Source: Bacteroidota bacterium (lineage in GTDB: Bacteria > Bacteroidota > Bacteroidia > Bacteroidales > F082). Taken from it: a stretch of DNA of 47,912 nucleotides. The notes beneath the pieces were generated by a model. That model saw only the letters and a list, made by a program, of their open reading frames with translations. It was not told the origin of the DNA and ran no database searches. Below, in pieces: positions 44,037 to 47,912 of the stretch. The stretch's first letter is position 1, and the number at the start of each line of letters is the position of its first letter. The DNA lies in NCBI GenBank assembly GCA_016845105.1, contig JAERTF010000091.1:1-47912 (forward strand), in the 5' to 3' direction. A program made the position numbers and the translations under genes.

Positions 44037-45767
44037 TTAAGATTTACTTATTAATCCACAACCACTTTTTCCATCTACCTTAACCTCAACTGGTAATTCA
44101 AGCTTAACATGTCGGATTAAATTAGTTTCAAAAATAGTTGCAAGTCCCGCTAACCAATCCCAATCAACTGGAAACTCTCCTGAATATGGAATCGAAAAGT
44201 ACTTAACTCCAAACCCGGTTACATTATGAAAAAAATGCGAGCCCTGACTCAATTCTGAATTCATTCCTTCAAGCGGTGCTTCAACAATAACTTTTGCACC
44301 AGATATTTGACCCCAATTAACTGGAATCCCGGCCCATGGATCAGAAGTACCCCATCGTCCAAATCCAATTAATAGATATGGTTTTCCTTCACTAACTAAC
44401 TTACGATTTACAATCTCTAATTCTCCAGCAATTTTATAAGTAATTGAAGCATCAAAGGCATTTGATTTTAAATATACGATATCTAATATATTCGAAGTAA
44501 CACCATTTCCAAGTACAAGAGGAGATGAACATAACAAAGAAGTATTTTTCAATTCTTCCTTCGAAACCTGTACATCTTCACTTGAAACAACCATAGGTCG
44601 AACTTGCAAAAAGCCTAACCTATGTGGTTTATCATTGTGAAATGTCATTGCAAATTCAATTTCGACAGGATCTCCGACTGACTCTTCACATACCTTTAGT
44701 ATTTCAGAAACAAAATCAACCAAGGGAATATCATGAAGTTTTAAGATTGGTGCAAAAGTTAATACTCTTGGGCCTGTTTTACCTACTCCTGTTATAATTC
44801 TGCCAGATCTTGAGTCTAAAGTTGATGCAACATATTTCAATGTTCTATCCTCATCGGCAACAGAAATATTTTGATTAGTTAAATACTCAGCTTCATTAAT
44901 TGGATCATAGGAAGGTGGACTACCCATATTAACTGACCAAAATGAGTTTTGAGTATTTTTCATCATATCTGATATTCCTCCAAATGGAGGTTCAGATCTA
45001 GGATATTTTGGAGAGAAAGACCATGATAAACCGCCATCTACAATTGTTTTACCCAATCCCAAGGCCAAACTAACTGTCCCATCTTCAGGGTCAGCATTTC
45101 CAAAAGCATAGTAATTATAAGAACGCCCAACACCTGATAATTCAGGATAATATCTTGTATCATGTCGTTGGCCTATTACCTCCTGAATTATAACAGCCAT
45201 CTTTTCATCTTCGGTGTTATGCTTGGTAGCTCTCATATAATCCTTTGCGGCTTTAAAATATGTAGAAGCATAAACAAACTTAATACCTTCAACTAACTTG
45301 TTGAATCTGGTAGTTGTGTCAGGTTGATTATTTGGAGTCATCTTTGTACCATAAATACCAGCAAATGGCTCATGTTGAGAATCTTCCAAAATACTTGATG
45401 AACGTATTGCCAATGGTATATTTACTTGTGATATAAGTGATCTCAGATCACCTAGTATCTCAAATGGTAAACTTGCCTGTTGGAATGCATGTGCAATTCT
45501 TTCATCCGACGTTTCAGAAAGAGCAATTTCGTAAAGATTATTCCTCTTCATAAATGCATCAAACACGTCCGAACGAATTACAGTCATTGAAGGAATATCA
45601 AGCATAATGCCCTTGAAGTCATTATAATTAATTTTATCCCTAAGTACATCATTTATATCAATGAGTCCAGTGGCTTTACCACCATAGGAACCTGTTCCAA
45701 TACATGTAATTCGTTTTTCAGAATTTAAAAAACTACTTCTATTAAATGCAACTATATTTTTTTTCAT
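44037..45767 (-). CDS. Stand-alone PEP/pyruvate-binding ATP-grasp protein (core only)
   Basis: 576 residues, the minimal form of the family in this window. The core begins almost at once: GTGSYGGKATGLIDI (25-39), LAIRSSSILEDSQHEPFAGIYG (119-140), MAVIIQEVIGQ (190-200), EDGTVSLALGLGKTIVDGG (228-246), PVEIEFAM (367-374) and GFLQVRP (385-391). The C-terminal module has FGRWGTSDPWAGIPVNWGQISGA (469-491) and SQGSHFFHN (507-515), nearly identical in pattern to the receiver-linked paralogue, so these two are the closest pair. No phosphohistidine domain. It follows glutamate dehydrogenase by 21 bases and precedes the sensor-bearing paralogue by 6, so the three genes form an operon. Biochemical role unknown. 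Confidence 0.82.
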   Translation of the reverse strand: MKKNIVAFNRSSFLNSEKRITCIGTGSYGGKATGLIDINDVLRDKINYNDFKGIMLDIPSMTVIRSDVFDAFMKRNNLYEIALSETSDERIAHAFQQASLPFEILGDLRSLISQVNIPLAIRSSSILEDSQHEPFAGIYGTKMTPNNQPDTTTRFNKLVEGIKFVYASTYFKAAKDYMRATKHNTEDEKMAVIIQEVIGQRHDTRYYPELSGVGRSYNYYAFGNADPEDGTVSLALGLGKTIVDGGLSWSFSPKYPRSEPPFGGISDMMKNTQNSFWSVNMGSPPSYDPINEAEYLTNQNISVADEDRTLKYVASTLDSRSGRIITGVGKTGPRVLTFAPILKLHDIPLVDFVSEILKVCEESVGDPVEIEFAMTFHNDKPHRLGFLQVRPMVVSSEDVQVSKEELKNTSLLCSSPLVLGNGVTSNILDIVYLKSNAFDASITYKIAGELEIVNRKLVSEGKPYLLIGFGRWGTSDPWAGIPVNWGQISGAKVIVEAPLEGMNSELSQGSHFFHNVTGFGVKYFSIPYSGEFPVDWDWLAGLATIFETNLIRHVKLELPVEVKVDGKSGCGLISKS

Positions 45768-45788
45768 AAAAATTTTACCTCATTATTA

Positions 45789-47075
45789 CTATACCCAACC
45801 TCTATCGTGACATGCATTGGCTACCCTATCTATGGAAATTACATATGCAGCATCTCTTAATTTTAATCCATTTTCTGTTGCAAAGTCACTTACCGCGATA
45901 TATGCTGATGTCATTTTTACGTCTAATTTACTCAACACTTCATCTTTCTCCCAGTAATAATTCATATTACTTTGAACCTGCTCAAAATAGCTACAAGTTA
46001 CACCACCAGCACTGGCTAGAAAATCGGGAATTAGAAATATATTTCTTTCTTCAATTATTTCAGATGCCTCCGGTGTGGTAGGACCATTTGCTCCTTCGGC
46101 TAAGATTTTTACTCTACTACTAATACCATCAACATTGTCAATGGTAATTTGATTTTCAATGGCAGCTGGAATAAGAATGTCGACATCTTGCTCCAGCCAT
46201 GCATTTCCATCAAGGATATCGTAACCAAGGTCAGCAGCCTTTTGTTTATCAATTCCTCCAAACGTATCTGTAATTGACCTAAGTTCATCAAGATCAATTC
46301 CTTCATCTTTTTTAAATGAATAGCTCTTTTGTTCGTTATAATCCCATGATGAAACACAAACTACTTTTCCTCCCATTTGAATATATAGTTCAAATGCATA
46401 TTGGGAAACTCTTCCAAAACCCTGTAAGCTTGCGATAGTATCTGCTGGGTTGATATCTAGCTCCTTAAGGGCCTCTCTAATTGTTATAACAACTCCATAT
46501 CCAGTAGCTTCTTCGCGCCCTAGAGAACCGCCCATTCCAACTGGTTTTCCTGTAAATGCTCCTGGTGATTTAACTCCTGAGATAACTTCATATTCATCAA
46601 GCATCCAAAGCATATGCTGCGCCTTAGTCATAATATCAGGTGCGGGAATATCAAGTTTAGGTCCAATACTAGCATAAGCTTGCCTAACCCACCCACGACA
46701 TAAACGTTCTTGTTCATCATCACTTAAGTTGTGGGGGTCGCATATAACTCCACCTTTTCCACCACCAAGGGGAAGATCAGCTACTGCTGTTTTCCAGGTC
46801 ATCCACATAGCCAAAGCCCTAACTGAATCAACGGTTTCTTGTGGGTGAAACCGTAATCCACCTTTTATTGGTCCCCGCGCATTATTGTGTTGAATCCTAT
46901 ATCCTTTAAAGATTTTGGTTGAGCCATCATCTAATTTAACAGGAATCAAGAAATGATGCTCATGTATTGGATTTCGGAGTAATTCCTGAGTGGCTTGATC
47001 GAGATCAAGCATTTCGGCAGCACGATCAAATTGTTTCTGTGCTACTTCAAATGGATTATACGAATTGCTTTTCAT
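45789..47075 (-). CDS. Glutamate dehydrogenase (Glu/Leu/Phe/Val dehydrogenase family)
   Basis: Interconverts glutamate and 2-oxoglutarate plus ammonium with NAD(P). 428 residues from the ATG at 47075, close to the 420-430 of the hexameric RocG/GudB type. Substrate and catalytic residues are visible in GPIKGGLRFHP (68-78), TWKTAVADLPLGGGKGGV (93-110, catalytic and substrate Lys) and IPAPDIMT (143-150, catalytic Asp). The dinucleotide Rossmann domain starts near 225 with LQGFGRVSQYA, and ASAGGVTCSYFEQVQ is the conserved closing motif. A GTG 18 bases upstream is a less likely start. It is the first gene of the set that continues into two PEP-binding proteins. The choice of cofactor cannot be read safely, and leucine dehydrogenase activity is less likely given the SYFE motif. 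Confidence 0.93.
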   Translation of the reverse strand: MKSNSYNPFEVAQKQFDRAAEMLDLDQATQELLRNPIHEHHFLIPVKLDDGSTKIFKGYRIQHNNARGPIKGGLRFHPQETVDSVRALAMWMTWKTAVADLPLGGGKGGVICDPHNLSDDEQERLCRGWVRQAYASIGPKLDIPAPDIMTKAQHMLWMLDEYEVISGVKSPGAFTGKPVGMGGSLGREEATGYGVVITIREALKELDINPADTIASLQGFGRVSQYAFELYIQMGGKVVCVSSWDYNEQKSYSFKKDEGIDLDELRSITDTFGGIDKQKAADLGYDILDGNAWLEQDVDILIPAAIENQITIDNVDGISSRVKILAEGANGPTTPEASEIIEERNIFLIPDFLASAGGVTCSYFEQVQSNMNYYWEKDEVLSKLDVKMTSAYIAVSDFATENGLKLRDAAYVISIDRVANACHDRGWV

Positions 47076-47102
47076 GTTCAGATAATATAACACACTGTTT
47101 TA

Positions 47103-47130
47103 CAAAAAATTAAGAGGCGCTCAGCCTTCT
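47103..47130 (-). terminator. Possible weak terminator between slyD and the glutamate dehydrogenase gene
   Basis: On the minus strand AGGC-tgagc-GCCT forms a short hairpin with a flanking A-T and a G-T pair, followed by CTTAATTTTTTG. The stem is short and partly mismatched, so this may only be an attenuating hairpin. Confidence 0.3.
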
Positions 47131-47195
47131 GAATTCATTATGTAAAACTATTAATTATCTGAATAGCAATGATTAAAAAGAGTAATTATTTTGCA

Positions 47196-47828
47196 CTATC
47201 CACAACCGCAATTACCATGGCCTTTACCACGTAATTCAGCTGGATTTCCACAACTTGGACAATCATCCTCATAAGCATGTTCGTGTTTTTCGGTTGAACA
47301 CGAGCTGGTATTTTCTTTATTACTGGAACACCCACATCCTGACCCACAACCACTTGATGGTGCCAAATCCTCCTCTGTTGCTATTCTAACATTGTGTATT
47401 TTCCCACTAACATACAATCCTGAACCAGCAAGTTTATGATTAAAATCCATCTTAACATTTTCGGGATTAATTTCTATTACTCGACCAGAAACAGCATTGC
47501 CATTATTGTCTAACATTGAGATTTCATTTCCTAAATAAAGTAAATCCTCCTTTAGCTTTCCATCGATTATAAAAGCAGATTTTGGCACTTCAACAAGTAG
47601 ATCATCACGGTATTCTCCAAAAGATTCAGAGGGGGTTAATGAAAATTCGAAATTATCATTCGCCTCTAATCCATCCATATGTGTCTCAAATCCAGGAATA
47701 AGGGTATTGTTTCCAAAGATCAGTAGGCGAGGGTTTTTATCATCCGCAAACTCAATCATTTCTCCATTACTATCATTAATAAGAATCTTATATGATACTT
47801 GTGCTGCTGTATTTACTGAAATTTTCAT
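47196..47828 (-). CDS. slyD: SlyD-like FKBP-type peptidyl-prolyl isomerase with Cys/His-rich metal-binding tail
   Basis: A 210-residue cytosolic foldase and chaperone. Residues 1-70 and 125-152 form the FKBP part (VSYKILINDSNGEMIE, NTLIPGFETHMDGLEANDNFEFSLTPSESFGEY; then FNHKLAGSGLYVSGKIHNVRIAT), with the insert-in-flap chaperone domain between (about 72-122). The last 52 residues hold about 12 Cys and several His in clusters (SGCGSGCGCSS, CPSCGNP, GHGNCGCG). Such a tail is used by SlyD for Ni, Zn or Cu binding and metal delivery; which metal cannot be told here. The CPSCG pair also resembles a zinc ribbon. A -7 box lies 42 bases upstream of the ATG. Confidence 0.88.
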   Translation of the reverse strand: MKISVNTAAQVSYKILINDSNGEMIEFADDKNPRLLIFGNNTLIPGFETHMDGLEANDNFEFSLTPSESFGEYRDDLLVEVPKSAFIIDGKLKEDLLYLGNEISMLDNNGNAVSGRVIEINPENVKMDFNHKLAGSGLYVSGKIHNVRIATEEDLAPSSGCGSGCGCSSNKENTSSCSTEKHEHAYEDDCPSCGNPAELRGKGHGNCGCG

Positions 47829-47870
47829 TATTTATATATTTTGTACTCTATAGTCATTAAATTATCGATG

Positions 47871-47878
47871 CAAAAATA
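47871..47878 (-). promoter_or_regulatory. -7 box (TATTTTTG) of slyD
   Basis: Minus-strand TATTTTTG, exact match to TAnnTTTG, 42 bases before the ATG at 47828. The -33 region is T/A-rich with no clear TTG before the window ends. Confidence 0.45.
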
Positions 47879-47912
47879 AACATTATCTTTTATTTAGAAT
47901 AATTTTAAATAA

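Noticed and set aside
35253-45767. Calling the three ATP-grasp proteins phosphoenolpyruvate synthase (ppsA) or pyruvate phosphate dikinase
   Set aside because: Only the nucleotide/PEP-binding domain is present; the phosphohistidine and PEP-utilising domains are not visible, so that enzyme name would be misleading.
1-47912. CRISPR arrays, tRNA or rRNA genes, insertion sequences
   Set aside because: No regularly spaced repeats, cloverleaf-like segments, rRNA-like sequence, transposase or terminal inverted repeats were seen on either strand by reading.

Overview
The window looks like a chromosomal segment of a free-living, AT-rich member of the Bacteroidota, most like Bacteroidales/Marinilabiliales-type marine or gut-associated lineages. 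Four independent signs support this. Four secreted proteins end in type IX secretion (T9SS) sorting domains, one of them the gliding-motility-associated (type B) form. Many genes are preceded by the Bacteroidota -7 box TAnnTTTG. Several families are typical of the phylum: DUF5686/CarboxypepD-reg outer-membrane protein, patatin fused to a surface-antigen barrel, and a long SecA with a C-terminal SEC-C zinc tail. Both strands are densely coded. I see no rRNA, tRNA, CRISPR array, insertion sequence or prophage, and no gene-free stretch above 300 bases.

Layout. 1-2.9 kb (+): a compact set with an LpxR-like lipid A deacylase, a DUF493 protein, the fluoride channel CrcB, an unknown 189-residue protein and acylphosphatase; the first four are nearly contiguous or overlapping. 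3-7.3 kb (+): an M20 dipeptidase closed by a strong terminator, then a large T9SS type B adhesin-like protein. 7.3-13.5 kb: a THUMP-domain RNA methyltransferase (-), a MazG-like pyrophosphohydrolase (+) and a giant FG-GAP/PQQ-repeat T9SS cargo protein (-). 13.6-18.3 kb (+): a DUF5686 outer-membrane protein, an AI-2E-type permease, a YtxH protein and a YqjE/holin-III-like membrane protein. 18.3-25.8 kb (-): patatin-pyrH-frr, a small lipoprotein and secA. 26.1-29.6 kb (+): lepA, then an ECF sigma factor with its probable anti-sigma factor. 29.7-35.0 kb: a cupin and a GldN-like lipoprotein (-), a pectate-lyase-fold T9SS protein and a D-serine/D-threonine PLP enzyme (+), and another T9SS cargo (-).

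35.2-47.8 kb (-) is the most interesting part. Three different PEP/pyruvate-binding (ATP-grasp) proteins lie around a TPR-PAS-PAS histidine kinase and directly behind a glutamate dehydrogenase. Their accessory domains differ: two receiver-like domains in one, a kinase-type GAF-like sensor in another, none in the third. All share a C-terminal module with invariant GxGRWG and G(T/S)HFF motifs. None shows the swivelling phosphohistidine domain or the PEP-utilising barrel of a genuine PEP synthase or PPDK. I read this as a probable signalling/metabolic module of unknown reaction, possibly linking nitrogen/carbon state (GDH) to phosphorelay input. That reading is inference.

Start codons were revised from sequence context in nine cases: internal ATGs were preferred over upstream TTG/GTG codons, or over ATGs lying upstream of the promoter. 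In several genes the -7 box ends only 4-8 bases before the ATG, which suggests leaderless or near-leaderless transcripts.
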